Of a DNA stretch of 64,000 nt, positions 20,940 through 30,878 are shown one piece after another. The position numbers and the translations under genes were made by a program. Source of the DNA: Arenicola marina (taxonomy: Eukaryota; Annelida; Polychaeta; Arenicolidae); NCBI GenBank assembly GCA_964019135.1, contig OZ025265.1, forward strand, positions 25,643,143 to 25,707,142, written 5' to 3'. Positions within the stretch are counted from its first letter, which is position 1; each line of letters opens with the position of its first letter. The notes beneath the pieces were generated by a model. That model worked only from the letters and a program-made list of their open reading frames with translations, had not been told where the DNA came from and made no database searches.

Positions 20940-21020
20940 CCTCCGGCCGACAGCGGCGGTAAAAGTGGAGCTTGCGTAGCGCCACCGTGCGGGGAACTTG
21001 ACGGTGTGACACCCCGCTCG
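20940..21020 (+). repeat. Dispersed repeat E (inverted copy at the right window end)
   Basis: GGTAAAAGTGGAGCTTGCGT and AGCGCCACCGTGCGGGGAAC match the reverse complement of 63960-64000. The second copy is cut by the window edge. Confidence 0.65.
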
Positions 21021-21288
21021 CTCCGATCCGCCACGGCCTACTGCAGACATGCAGAGCGGCAAACACCATTATTTACAATGTTGACAGATCCAAAGCGACT
21101 GCTCGTGGATAGCGGGTGAATAGGTGGGACAGACAGCCAGACAGCCAGGCAGCTTCATCTTATTAGCATGATTGGATTGCATGCATTTTTGCGCAGAAAA
21201 TTCTGGCGTTTGCTACCCGCATCACACGAAAACATTAGTTAAATTTGGTTTGTGACAAAGCTCATCCTCAAAGGATGTTTCCGGGGGC

Positions 21289-21480
21289 TCCTTGGTGTAG
21301 TGGTTAGCGCACTGGACCGCAGATCAAAAGTTCCTGGGTTCAAATCCGGCCTCGGGCATCTAATCTGGGGCGTGTTTCATTCCTTCATCCTTCATCGTCA
21401 TGGTAGGTTCCTTGGCCCAATTTAGCCTCCATGTGCACAAAAGCGCCCTGAACACTAACAATTCATTTCAAAGGATGATT
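21289..21480 (+). mobile_element. tRNA-derived SINE (SINE A), well preserved
   Basis: The head reads GGCTCCTTGGTGTAGTGG and TTAGCGCACTGGACC, with an A box (TGGTGTAGTGG) and a near-perfect B box (GGTTCAAATCC) about 40 bp on. The body CCTTGGCCCAATTTAGCC is shared with the copy at 4584-4720. Acceptor and anticodon stems do not pair as in a functional tRNA, and the sequence carries on past the tRNA length. Confidence 0.75.
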
Positions 21481-21704
21481 CCATATCTAGATCCGTGCGT
21501 CAGAGATCGATGCTGGGACCGTGGTATTACGTGTATATGAGTTGCATTCGGGCTTTGGTAGATACTAATACTTATTGCTGGAGCCGGTAGCAACATACAT
21601 TTTAAACTTATAGTTTGCGTGTTGATCTATGTGTAACAAAATACGCCTTGCTGGCCCCAAAACCGGACTAAACTATTAGGGGCGGGGGGGGGGGGGGGCA
21701 AGGG
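21481..21704. other. No recognised feature except a G-run
   Basis: Includes a long G tract at about 21680-21698. Confidence 0.35.
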
Positions 21705-21719
21705 CTATTTGCGTTCCTT

Positions 21720-21985
21720 GGGGTTGGGCTTTTCATTTCACCGGGAATTGGAAACGAGGAAAATAATTGTTCGTGAACTGGGAATGGGGTATTAGCCGTC
21801 CGCCGTGATCAAGGATTTTCTGGAAATTTTAATATTAAATAACCGCTAATCGGGAAACTTAGTGTCATGTCTCCGCCCTTCCATTGCATGCGGAGAGTTC
21901 TGCTTTTAATTCATCGTGACCTGAGAATAAAGAAATTTATTCTACGTGATCTGGGAACACGAACCCCTCCTTGCCCCCCCCCCCC
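21720..21985 (-). repeat. Dispersed repeat G, minus-orientation copy
   Basis: The reverse complement runs from TGTTCCCAGATCACGTAGAA through AATGGAAGGGCGGAGACATG to AAATGAAAAGCCC, parallel to 23480-23745 and 32885-33150. The family carries several CCCAGTTCACG-like boxes. Confidence 0.65.
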
Positions 21986-22530
21986 CACCCACCCCCCATT
22001 AAGCACGTGCTCTCTTGATATCCTTTTGTTTTTGGAGAGTCACGATAACGTAAAAAAGAGAGTTTCAAAGACGAACATTTTTCTGCATAGTGAACTTATC
22101 GGCCAAGTGGACGAATAAGCCCAAATTTATGTGAAATTGAACGCTCGGCCACAGACAGTATGGCGAGCGGAGAAGGTGGCCATGAAAATATGCAGCATGG
22201 ACAGGGCGGCATTTACGGACTGCGCTTTATTATAATAATAATTAGTATTATTCTTATAAGTTTATTATAATTCTTAAAAAGGTAAAAATTAATGACTTGT
22301 GCATATCCCACTGAAATCCCCACTCCCCCCACATCCATCTTTTTTCCCACTTTCCTTTCGAGAATGAGCTCCCCACGTAAAGTAATTTTAAACCGGAGAT
22401 GGGAGTGGGAGGGGGGGGGGGGGAGGAGGAGGGTCTGCGCGCGACGCGAGCAGGTCACAACTTCCGGCAAGGCGAGGGGCGAGAGGCGGGCGATGCAACA
22501 TTTGTTTTGTGTGGAATAAGATTGACATGT
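21986..22530. other. No recognised gene
   Basis: Includes ATAATAATT-rich simple sequence at 22230-22280 and G-rich tracts. Unassigned. Confidence 0.35.
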
Positions 22531-22990
22531 CAAGGCCGGATCTACGAAATTGCAAAGGTCAGGGGCGGATCTAGGAATTTGCCAAGGGGGGCGGGGGTGC
22601 CCCCTGAAAACATCCGACCGGGGGGTGTGCTTTCTGAAAAACTTCCGACCGGGAAGGGGGGGGGGGGGGGGGCGGGCGTGCTCGGTGAAGCCGACTTTAA
22701 CAGTGTATATTCAGGTTCCCAAGGGGTGTTGCTCTCTGTAAAACTTGCGACCTCTGAAGACTTGTGACGCCCGGGGTAGGGGGGGGGGGGTCCCTTGGGC
22801 TTGGAGAACCCGACTTTAACAGTGTACGTTCAGTTTCCCAACGGAGGGGGGGCTTGCTCTCTGAAGACTTGGGACTTTACCATGTATGTTAACATGTATG
22901 TTGTATGTTCTGGTTCCCAAGTGGGGAGGGGGTGCAACCCCCCTAACCCCCCCCCCCTTGATCCGCCCCTGAAAGCTGGATCCGCCACTG
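22531..22990. mobile_element. hAT-type MITE, apparently one nested in another
   Basis: Inner ends: CAGGGGCGGATCTAG at 22560 and GATCCGCCCCTG ending at 22971. Outer ends: CAAGGCCGGATCTACG at 22531 and CTGGATCCGCCACTG ending at 22990. Inside are degenerate tandem repeats of about 105 bp, each with a GACTTTAACAGTGTA-like core and a TTCCCAA block. No transposase. The 8-bp flanks of neither pair match, so target duplications are not demonstrable. Confidence 0.55.
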
Positions 22991-23479
22991 ACTGTGTATG
23001 CCCAAGTTCCCATAGCAACCCCCTCCCTACCCCCCCCCCTCCTCCTACCTAGATCAGCCTCAGCATGTCACGAAACTGCGTGTCTGTTGAAAGATATACA
23101 CGGTGATTTCAAGGCACATTACATCCATGGAGTGAAGAGATTCGGTGCAGTTTGAAGTAATTTCGTTAACATGAGGGATGCAAAACTACTAAAAAAAACC
23201 CTCACGGGACCACTTCTCAAGCACCGCCCTTCCCAATGCAAAGACCCAGTGCAAAACAACAAAGAGACCGTATTAACATATGTCATCGGTTGAAGAGGGT
23301 CTAGATGGCGGATTTATGCCACGTACCGGCCCATGGCACATGGGTGGTGCATGATAGGCGGATAAATACATTCGTGCCCCTGGTCGGTATGATCATAAAA
23401 CCGATGCAAACGTGCAGAGTACCCTTATAATGAAGATCCATCAATCATGTCGATAGATGTTTTGCAGAAAAGGGGCAAG
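22991..23479. other. No recognised feature
   Basis: A C-rich tract at 23020-23050, then mixed sequence. Confidence 0.35.
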
Positions 23480-23745
23480 GGGGGGGTCGTGTTCCCAAAT
23501 CACGAAGAACAAGTTTCTTTATTCCCAGGTCACGATGAATTAAATGGAGAACTCCCTGCATACAATGGAAGAGACTGAGACATGATATAAATTGGCGATT
23601 TCCCAATTCACGTTTACTTAGTATTCATATTCTCAGTTCACGATAAATGAAAGTCACTGATCACGACGGTCGGCTAATATATCTTATTCCCAGTTCACGA
23701 AGAATTGTTTTCCTCATTCCCAGTTCACGGTGAAAAGAAAAGCCC
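23480..23745 (+). repeat. Dispersed repeat G, plus-orientation copy
   Basis: It starts GGGGTCGTGTTCCCAAATCA and contains TTCCCAGGTCACG, TAAATTGGCGATTTCCCAAT, ACGGTCGGCTAATAT and CCCAGTTCACGG, ending near AAAAGAAAAGCCC. About 265 bp. It aligns over its whole length with 32885-33150. Confidence 0.75.
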
Positions 23746-24001
23746 GAAATCTGCGCCAACTAGCAAAGTGCTACCTACTTTGTAATGTTTGCTGGTAGAT
23801 AAGTTATTTTCAGTGGGATATATTAGACATTTCAGCCTGACAGATCTTTCAGCCTGACATCTAACAAACTGCCTTGATCGTCGGCAAGAAGCTCGACTAT
23901 ATGTGTATACAGCGGTGTTGTGGACTTATTCGAAATAAGTAACAGCTGGTGTCAGAACTGGCGACACGTGTGAAGGACCCTGCGAAAGGATTTGGGTTGC
24001 G
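23746..24001 (+). mobile_element. Possible fossil LTR-element end and leader
   Basis: The region before the 49-bp array ends in a TGGTGTCAGAACTGG phrase, a wording common at the primer-binding site of Ty3/gypsy-type elements. No coding parts were seen. If correct this is only a broken, old leader fragment. Low confidence. Confidence 0.22.
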
Positions 24002-24357
24002 ATCCCATAACTGGCCACTCTACAAATGGTGTCAGAAGTAGGATGCCATAATCCCATAACTGGCCACTCTATAAATGGTGTCAGAAGTAGGATGCCATAA
24101 TCCCATAACTGGTCACTCTATAAATGGTGTCAGAAGTAGGATGCCATAATCCCATAACTGGCCACTCTACAAATGGTGGGTGTCAGAAGTAGGATGCCAT
24201 AATCCCATAACTGGCCACTCTACAAATGGTGTCAGAAGTAGGATGCCATAATCCCATAACTGGCCACTCTACAAATGGTGTCAGAAGTAGGATGCCATAA
24301 TCCCATAACTGGCCACTCTACAAATGGTGTCAGAAGTAGGATGCCATAATCCCATAA
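24002..24357 (+). repeat. 49-bp minisatellite, about seven copies
   Basis: Unit blocks: ATCCCATAACTGGCCACTCT, ACAAATGGTGTCAGAAGTAG and GATGCCATA. Copies are nearly identical, which implies recent amplification; one copy has an extra GGTG near 24178. The TGGTGTCAGAAGT phrase also occurs just upstream, so the unit probably arose from that leader-like sequence. Confidence 0.92.
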
Positions 24358-25390
24358 GCACGAGTTCCACTACAATACGTTAAATGTTACCGACAAGTGG
24401 CGCAGCGCACGCGCGACCAGCAAGCCAGGACAGAGACCATTTTGGATTGTGCCCTCTGAATAGGTTTATCTGAATATAGCAGACATAGTGGAATGCTTTC
24501 TTCAACTGTCCATGGAACAAAATTTATGGTGTATTTTTTTTGCAGACACCCAGTTCTTAAATTTTTGTCCTTTCATTCAATATACTCGCTGGATATGAAT
24601 ACCAACATGCTCATGGGCTCAGTTTAGTCTTCAGAAATTGAAAACGTAGAATTAAAGTTATTCTCTTCTCTCTAGTAATTTGCGGTGCAGATATTATTAC
24701 AGTTACATCATGTTCACCAATGATGGCGGCGTGTGGTACGAAATGGCAAGCTACATATTCAAGCTGGAGGTTTTATTCCATAGCTATCATTGGGACAGCT
24801 CTGGCATTTGGTCGACTAGAAACACACTCACGGATGTTTCACTCTCATATAACAAACGAAAGGACGTAAATTCTGCCCTTTTGTTCAGAAGAAGAATATT
24901 CGTGCTGTTAATGACCGCAGCCTGTTTAGATCGTAACGATTGGACTTCTTTATAGGACATCCATTTGGCACAATTATGTAGGCCATTTAAGCAACATTAT
25001 AATTTCATATTACAAACGTAAAGAAAATTACCTGCGTGTTGATATATTATGTATGTACAAACGTAGTGTAAACTTTTTACCCTTATCTTTATAAACAAGC
25101 CTATTTTGAAAGCCCAGTGGGAAATTCAAGGGATTAGAAACAATATTTGGGGTTAATGACGCTTTGGCGTCAGATTTTGGATGGTCTGGCCGTAATCGCC
25201 ATATTAATTGGGTCTTCGGTGTGGAGATCGGTGTTCGATGACGGCATGTCACTTAATGAGTTTTAGTTTACACATATTTTATTTCCCAATATGAACCAAC
25301 ACATCTGTAGTGTTGTCGGGGCTCGTATAACAAACACCTACAGTGTTTTTTTTTCTCCCTGGTCTTCATTTTCTTTCCAAACGCCCCTCT
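24358..25390. other. No recognised feature
   Basis: AT-rich sequence. Open frames at 24680-24955 (+) and 25252-25028 (-) show no domain. Confidence 0.4.
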
Positions 25391-25392
25391 CA

Positions 25393-25563
25393 GAGCGCGG
25401 ATGCCCTCTTACCCGGAGTGTGGACCAGCCTGGCAGCAGACAGACCCAAACCCCAGACAGACGAAAGAAACTCAACCCGGCAGCTCAAAATGAGCTCCCC
25501 ACCACGTACTTCACTAAACGGCCAGACAAACTCGGCATACTATGAATCATATAACATTTCGTC
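25393..25563 (+). CDS. Candidate exon of unknown gene after a strong splice acceptor
   Basis: A long pyrimidine tract (25347-25385) ends in CGCCCCTCTCAG|AG, an excellent acceptor. Two downstream frames stay open. One gives DRPKPQTDERNSTRQLKMSS then SLNGQTNSAYYESYNISSSL and a stop. The other gives LTRSVDQPGSRQTQTPDRRK then LGIL and a stop. Either could be a polar C-terminal tail. No family is recognised and no partner exon was found. Confidence 0.22.
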
Positions 25564-25564
25564 T

Positions 25565-26680
25565 AGCCTGTAACATACAAACCCACAGAGCTAATATGTA
25601 AACCAGGGGGACATTTGAGATAAATTTGCTCCATAACTTGGATCTTTCACCCACACAATAAAATATGCCGCTTGATGGTGTCATGGCAGCCCTCATATAA
25701 TTTAGTTGCTGCATTCAATATATTAATGTTATATTAATTAGAACATTGATATCATAAACCAGCGAGGGGGTTCCATGTGCCGGGGGAAGATTGGAGCAGG
25801 TCTCCTTCTTATCAATAAGTCACTTTTGCCGGTGCGAACGCATCCAGGGTTTTGAAAAAAAAGAAGGGGGTTGCCTGGGCGGGAAGGCCTAATTTGTCAC
25901 GAAAAAATCGTACGACCCGGGTGGGCGGGGGGGGGGGGTAGGGGCGCTTTGATCTTGGGCTGGCCCAGCTCCACAATAGCCGAACGCACTACCTATCAGG
26001 CCACACCAGGAAGGGGTCCCTCAGAGGATAATAAATCAATTAGATGAAATATACACCGTAATTAATCGCAGAGAACATATTTCAAACCATGCAGGGACCT
26101 ATTTAGCCTGTCGTTGACTATTCCACCACTGTGAAAGAGATTCTCGTAAATTCAGAAGCAGATACATTCAGATGTTACTTATTGCCATGAAACCATGTTA
26201 AGTTAGTAGAATCTTGTACAGTTATTGTCTTGACATTTACTGAGGTCAACAACCCATATTCGACGGTAATTTGTGAGTGTGATTCAAAGGTTAATTGGAA
26301 GATTAGTTCAGGCAAGAATTTTGCCCCGAATTTTGTCACAAAAATTATCTGTTGCCAAATTAACGGAAACAACTTTACAAAAAAATCATGCCCTCGTACT
26401 ATAGAACTGACTATATTTTGCAGACCCCCAAGACACTCAAGGCCTCAGAAAAAAAATTGACCTGCTTATGGCCGCCATTCAGCACTAGTCGCATCACAAA
26501 GGAATTTGTTTTATTTCTTTGATATACGTTATTTCCAAGATGGTGTATGGTAGGCCTACAAGCGGTGGTGTATTTAATTCGCAGATGCGCAAGTTCGACA
26601 TTGATCAAGTTCAATCTTAACGAGCGCAAGTGAGCTCTTAAAGGAAATAAAAATATGAGCCCTTGTAGCTGACCCAAGCG
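25565..26680. other. No recognised feature
   Basis: Mixed sequence with a G tract at about 25929. A short tRNA-like or SINE-like patch may lie at 25960-26020 but could not be aligned. No gene seen. Confidence 0.35.
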
Positions 26681-26689
26681 TTTATTTGC

Positions 26690-27090
26690 TATCCATGCGT
26701 CAACCCTCCAAAGCGCAGATTTTTGTGACGCCCCAGTTGGGCGTTGGTCGCAATAAATTTCCTGTCGAGAAAGCGCAGCTTTCCTCGGCACAGTCCTCTT
26801 GGTGAGCGTGGCTGGCGCTAGCCAATCAGAGGGCGAGACCCAATACCGGAAATAGCGAAACGGGCGATGCTTACCTTTGCTCATATTCAACACACCATGA
26901 AAAACTGCAGTTTATAGTCTAAGCACTCACATTAGTCGGATACAATCTGTCGAATTTTTAGCTGCTAAATCGAAAGTGGTTCTCGGGCCTAATTTCTAGT
27001 ACAGATGGTGACTGTGCGGCTTGGAATTGTAACAATTCCAGCGCCAAGCGAGGCCACGGTACATTATTGAATTGTGAGAAAAAAAAACTT
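26690..27090 (+). mobile_element. 5' stub of a THAP-domain transposon gene (diverged)
   Basis: At 27009-27055 one frame reads CAAWNCNNSSAKRGHG, the opening of a THAP zinc finger (C-x2-4-C). An ATG GTG lies just upstream but one base out of frame. A CCAAT box (GCTAGCCAATCAGAGGG, 26812) and an ACCGGAAAT box lie 150-200 bp upstream, as in the second stub at 42.8-43.2 kb. The remainder of the finger and any transposase are missing. THAP fingers are the DNA-binding end of P-element-type and some Kolobok-type transposases. Confidence 0.55.
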
Positions 27091-27969
27091 AAACAAACCA
27101 TTTGGTTTTCTTGTATGTTTAAAATTAGCATTTTTCCAGATCTATCATATGATATCAATATAAGAAAATATCCCTTGCACCCCTCCCCCACCCCTCCTCC
27201 CCCCTTTTTAGAGTGAGTCAGCACACAAACTTTACGATCAAAGCTTTATTTGTCTTATCGTCCAACAGATTTATTGACACTGGAGGTTTTCATTGGTCTA
27301 ACTAACTTAGCATGTTTAGAATTCGAGCGCACAAACGCGACCTAAAACACGGAATCATTCAACCTCCTTGTCTCATAACCGATGCGTGAAGCGCCACCTG
27401 TCGACGGCGGCTGAACCAGAAATGTCCCTGCAATTATTCCAGTTTCACCTCCGGCATACAGAACAGACTGGCTACGAAAATCAAGGTGATACCTATGCAG
27501 AAATAAAGACTGGCGCACAGGAAATGTAGCTGTATAGAAGCCAGGAGCTTAGTTTTTATAATGTAGCCTACACATTGCAAGGTGAAAGTATGGAACTTTC
27601 AAGACGATAACAAGAAACATGGAAATGAATGATATGATATGGAACACCATAATTACATATCATAATGATTGATAAAATGGAGACCATGGAATATGCGATT
27701 GCGAAATGGGATTGTGCCCCCCACTTATAGTACCACCGATCTCGTAATCACTACGTCATTGTCGCTAAACTGGCATGGCACTAAGCCAAGTGGTTTCGAG
27801 TTGTGTAATATCAGAGTTACCCGCCCTCTTTCTTGACATACGTGAGCAAACATTTGTTATATGAGGTTCGTAAGACACCGCAGACAACACACGGGCAAGG
27901 CGCGATAATATCATGACATAAATATTTACAACCACAAATAAGGGGGGCGCAAAACCGTGAGCTGTCAAA
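27091..27969. other. 3' flank of sulfotransferase B
   Basis: Downstream of the stop of sulfotransferase B on the minus strand. A minus-strand AATAAA lies at about 27243-27248, some 720 bp past the stop, and could be the polyadenylation signal. Nothing else recognised. Confidence 0.35.
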
Positions 27970-29085
27970 TCAAGGAAACCAATGGGTGTAGTTCAGCTGA
28001 TTTAGTACATGTCTGCAGACCGCAGTGAGAGGTTCGATACTCGCGTAGGTGATTTTCTCCTTCCATTGGAATGCAGCCTTTGATGCGCCCTTCCGACTGA
28101 TCCCGAACTTGCCGTCGCTCTTTCCGCCGTACATGTTCGTCCTGACGAAGGCGCTCCAGCTGTCGGCGGGGAGCTGGCTCCCGACGAAGCCGTAGACCCG
28201 CTCAGCCACCGCCAGAGGGTCCCGCACCAGATTTTCATGCGTCATGGTAAACACGGATCCTGGGTCCTCGGCCTCCAGTGCCTGCCTGGCTTCTATATCC
28301 AGCGCCATCTTGCGGCAGAGATATTCCGCCTCGGTGACGGCGTCCGATGTGTTCTCGCGAAGCTGCGAGCCACGCATCAGGTTCGTGGTTACGCGCGAGA
28401 GGACAACGGCGCGAGGATCTCGTGTGTGGTATATAACACGCACATCCGGTAAGGCCACCAACACTTCACGCACGTCCGCCATGTTGCGCGCACCAACTCC
28501 AACACTTGCACCTTCCGCCTCCTGCATTCTTGCTCCGCCAGGGGGCGACAGATCTCGACCCGATCGCGTATCCTCGCGAGACATAGCTGGTGATCTAAAA
28601 ACGACCGGGCGTAGCGGTGGGTTTTGTTCCCCAACTGATATTGGGCTCGCTCCATGGCTGCCATGACCTGCCCCATGGTGGCGTTCCCTTGCCGCCATAT
28701 TGACCTAGTTAGGTCAATCATCTCCGGACACTTGGCTCTGATGGCGTCCTCCACGGAGAGACCGCAGATGGGTTTCAAAGCGGCTTTGCAGTTGTACAAG
28801 TCGCTCCATCCGCCAAATCCGTGTGATCCACCTGCTTGGGAGTTAGTGCTCAAGAGAGACCGCGCCGGACGCTTCCCAGTGCCCGCCCTGCCGTTCCCCC
28901 GCCCCGCCCTGCCCGGCGGCCCCGGATGCGAGGCCCCCAAGAAACATTCTGCGTACCTCGCCATGGACAGAGGCTCATTCAGGAATATGTGCGACAGGGA
29001 TTCCACAGGGAGATTAGCGTAGTTGCACGATAGTAAGTCACCGATGAAGGCGGTCAGTTTGCGTCTCTCCGTCGGCGACATCGCT
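27970..29085 (-). CDS. Carbohydrate sulfotransferase B, large last exon, with a 2-bp frameshift
   Basis: The acceptor ATGTATTTCTAG|A starts the exon in phase 2 at 29085. The minus strand reads AMSPTERRKLTAFIGDLLSC, LSHIFLNEPLSMARYAECFL, DLYNCKAALKPICGLSVEDA, QLCLARIRDRVEICRPL and RRKVQVLELVR. Two bases out of frame it continues as NMADVREVLVALPDVRVIYH and TRDPRAVVLSR. RDPRAVxxSR is the 3'-phosphate-binding motif of CHST-type sulfotransferases. The frame closes at NQLNYTHWFP and TGA (27972-27970). The two frames are joined if the GCGCGC at 28486-28491 is read as GCGC; the exon is then 1114 bp, one base plus 371 whole codons including the stop. The 5' PAPS loop must be in an upstream exon, which was not found between 29.1 and 64 kb. 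A GC-rich low-complexity insert (HPGPPGRAGRGNGRAG) lies in the middle. Confidence 0.88.
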
Positions 29086-29496
29086 CTAGAAATACATGAA
29101 TATATATATATATATGCATTTGTTCAAATCAAGTCAAACCAAGTAGAGGCGCATTGGATGCAACCTAATAAGTAAATAATAAATAAATGCATACATATGT
29201 GCAATTCAACCTTTGCTCTGTCATACATTTAGAAGCACCCGATTGGAGTCGTTTGGGCAATTCTGCCTGAATCTGAATAGTATGAAGTCAGTGATACTTT
29301 TCTTTTGAAAAGCACAACTGTCCCCCCCCCTATTCCCACCCCGTAATCCCAAAGAAACAGCGGTTCTGCACGGCACCAACTTTATATGCTAAAGGCTGGC
29401 CCAACTGTGCATAACTGTTGGAGGTAAAAACACTGGTATTTCTCCGTTCGTTTTAGAGCTACACAACAGATTCTCTAAGCGTATGCAAGGAACGCC
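29086..29496. other. Intronic flank with TA microsatellite
   Basis: Upstream (minus-sense) flank of the large sulfotransferase exon. It holds a short TA repeat at 29099-29116 and a C-run. Confidence 0.45.
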
Positions 29497-30045
29497 GCCC
29501 TTGTATGGCAATGCCGCGCTTGTATAGCAATGCCGCGCTTGTATGGCAATGCCGCGCTTGTATGGCAATGCCGCGCTTGTATGGCAATGCCGCGCTTGTA
29601 TGGCAATGCCGCGCTTGACGCGCTTGCATGGCAATGCCGCGCTTGCTTGGCAATGCCGCGCTTGCATGGCAATGCCGCGCTTGCCGCGCTTTGCATGGCA
29701 ATGCCGCGCTTGCATGGCAATGCCGCGCTTGCATGGCGATGCCGCGCTTGCATGGCGATGCCGCGCTTGCATGGCGATGCCGCGCTTGCATGGCAATGAC
29801 GCGCTTGCATGGCAATGCCGCGCTTGCATGGCAATGCCGCGCTTGCATGGCAATGCCGCGCTTGCATGGCAATGCCGCGCTTGCATGGCAATGCCGCACA
29901 TGCATGGCAATGCCGCGCTTGCATGGCAATGCCGCGCTTGCATGGCAATGCCGCGCTTGCATGGCAATGCCGCACTTGGCGCGCGTGCATGGCAATGCCG
30001 CGCTTGCATGGCAATGCCGCGCTTGCATGGCAATGCCGCCAATGC
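29497..30045 (+). repeat. 19-bp CpG-rich minisatellite, about 28 copies
   Basis: Unit GCCGCGCTTGCATGGCAAT. The first block (29510-29610) has TATGGC where later copies have CATGGC. A few copies carry insertions at CGCGCTTG (29615, 29680, 29980), and three adjacent copies share CATGGCGAT (29725-29775). Since 19 is not a multiple of 3 and the unit has no stop on either strand, both strands stay open in all frames, producing spurious proteins. Degenerate GCTTGCCGCGCTTG pieces extend to about 30120. Confidence 0.93.
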
Positions 30046-30265
30046 CCACCCGCGCTACATGAATGGTCACAATATACGTCACTTGCGCTTGCCGCGCTTG
30101 CAGCGCTGGCCGCGCTTGCCGTTCAAAATGGCGGCATGCACTAGGAAGTTATATGGGTGCAAATCCTCTGCAAGAAGCAAGTGTATACCTAAATAAATAA
30201 CAAGCGTCACACAAAGCGCCAGATGATTTCGCCGCTTTACAAGGCGGCAGCCGAGGCCGCAGCCC
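30046..30265 (+). repeat. Fragments of the THAP-relic repeat, rearranged
   Basis: CATGAATGGTCACAATATAC then GTCACT (30058-30083) matches 43163-43189, and GATTTCGCCGC with GGCGGCAGCC (30225-30260) matches 42830-42855. The order of the two blocks is reversed relative to the 43-kb copy. AAAATGGCGGC at 30126 parallels AAAATGGCGCT at 43203. Confidence 0.5.
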
Positions 30266-30878
30266 TTTCTGGAGGTGCTGGCATAAATTCATAAGCACAT
30301 GGCCATTGCCAACATACCTGCTGGAACTGTAAACAAATGAAACTCTGCGTTCGCCTTTAGGTGGGCAAACCGTTGAAACCGGTTTCAAAAACGGTTTTGG
30401 TTTCCCCCCGGTTTGAGGTAAATCGAACACGCCCTAAGAGTTACGAGCTCGTAACCGTATCTTTTACATGCTAATTTAACGACACATCGTAATGTTGCGA
30501 TTAACTTAAATGAGCGTTACACGGCGATTATGGTGGTGCGGCCATCTAGGTTTTTATTTTATTTTCTACCAATATCATTCATAAACATGTTTGCCATATA
30601 TTTATAATAAATTAAACATTTTGCATTTTTCTTCGGTCCGGCAGTTACTTTTTTTTTATCTGCAACCGAAATTTACGAGATCTTAGTGAAATGTCGCCCA
30701 GTTTTCTTATTTTGGATCTCTTGGCGAAGTTTGACAATGATAGCTGCAAGTCACTTTTATTTGAACAGGCGGCAGGGGGTGCGATCCTACCCCATATAAA
30801 CCCTCACCCTACGACCCTCTTCTGCATATTTAGATATGCTGCTGGTTTCTTCTTTTAACATTAAAGATGTAGGGGGCT
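30266..30878. other. No recognised feature
   Basis: Mixed AT-rich sequence with T-runs; no gene seen. Confidence 0.4.

Noticed and set aside
21289-21365. Functional tRNA gene
   Set aside because: A and B boxes are present but stems do not pair, and a SINE body follows; it is a SINE head.
22399-22767. Glycine-rich protein near 22.4-22.8 kb
   Set aside because: Translation of poly-G tracts in hAT-type MITEs.
28244-28666. Plus-strand genes opposite the sulfotransferase exon
   Set aside because: Antisense shadows of a GC-rich coding exon.
29389-30196. Proteins of 90-217 residues on both strands in the 19-bp repeat
   Set aside because: All six frames are open because the unit has no stops; composition simply cycles the repeat.
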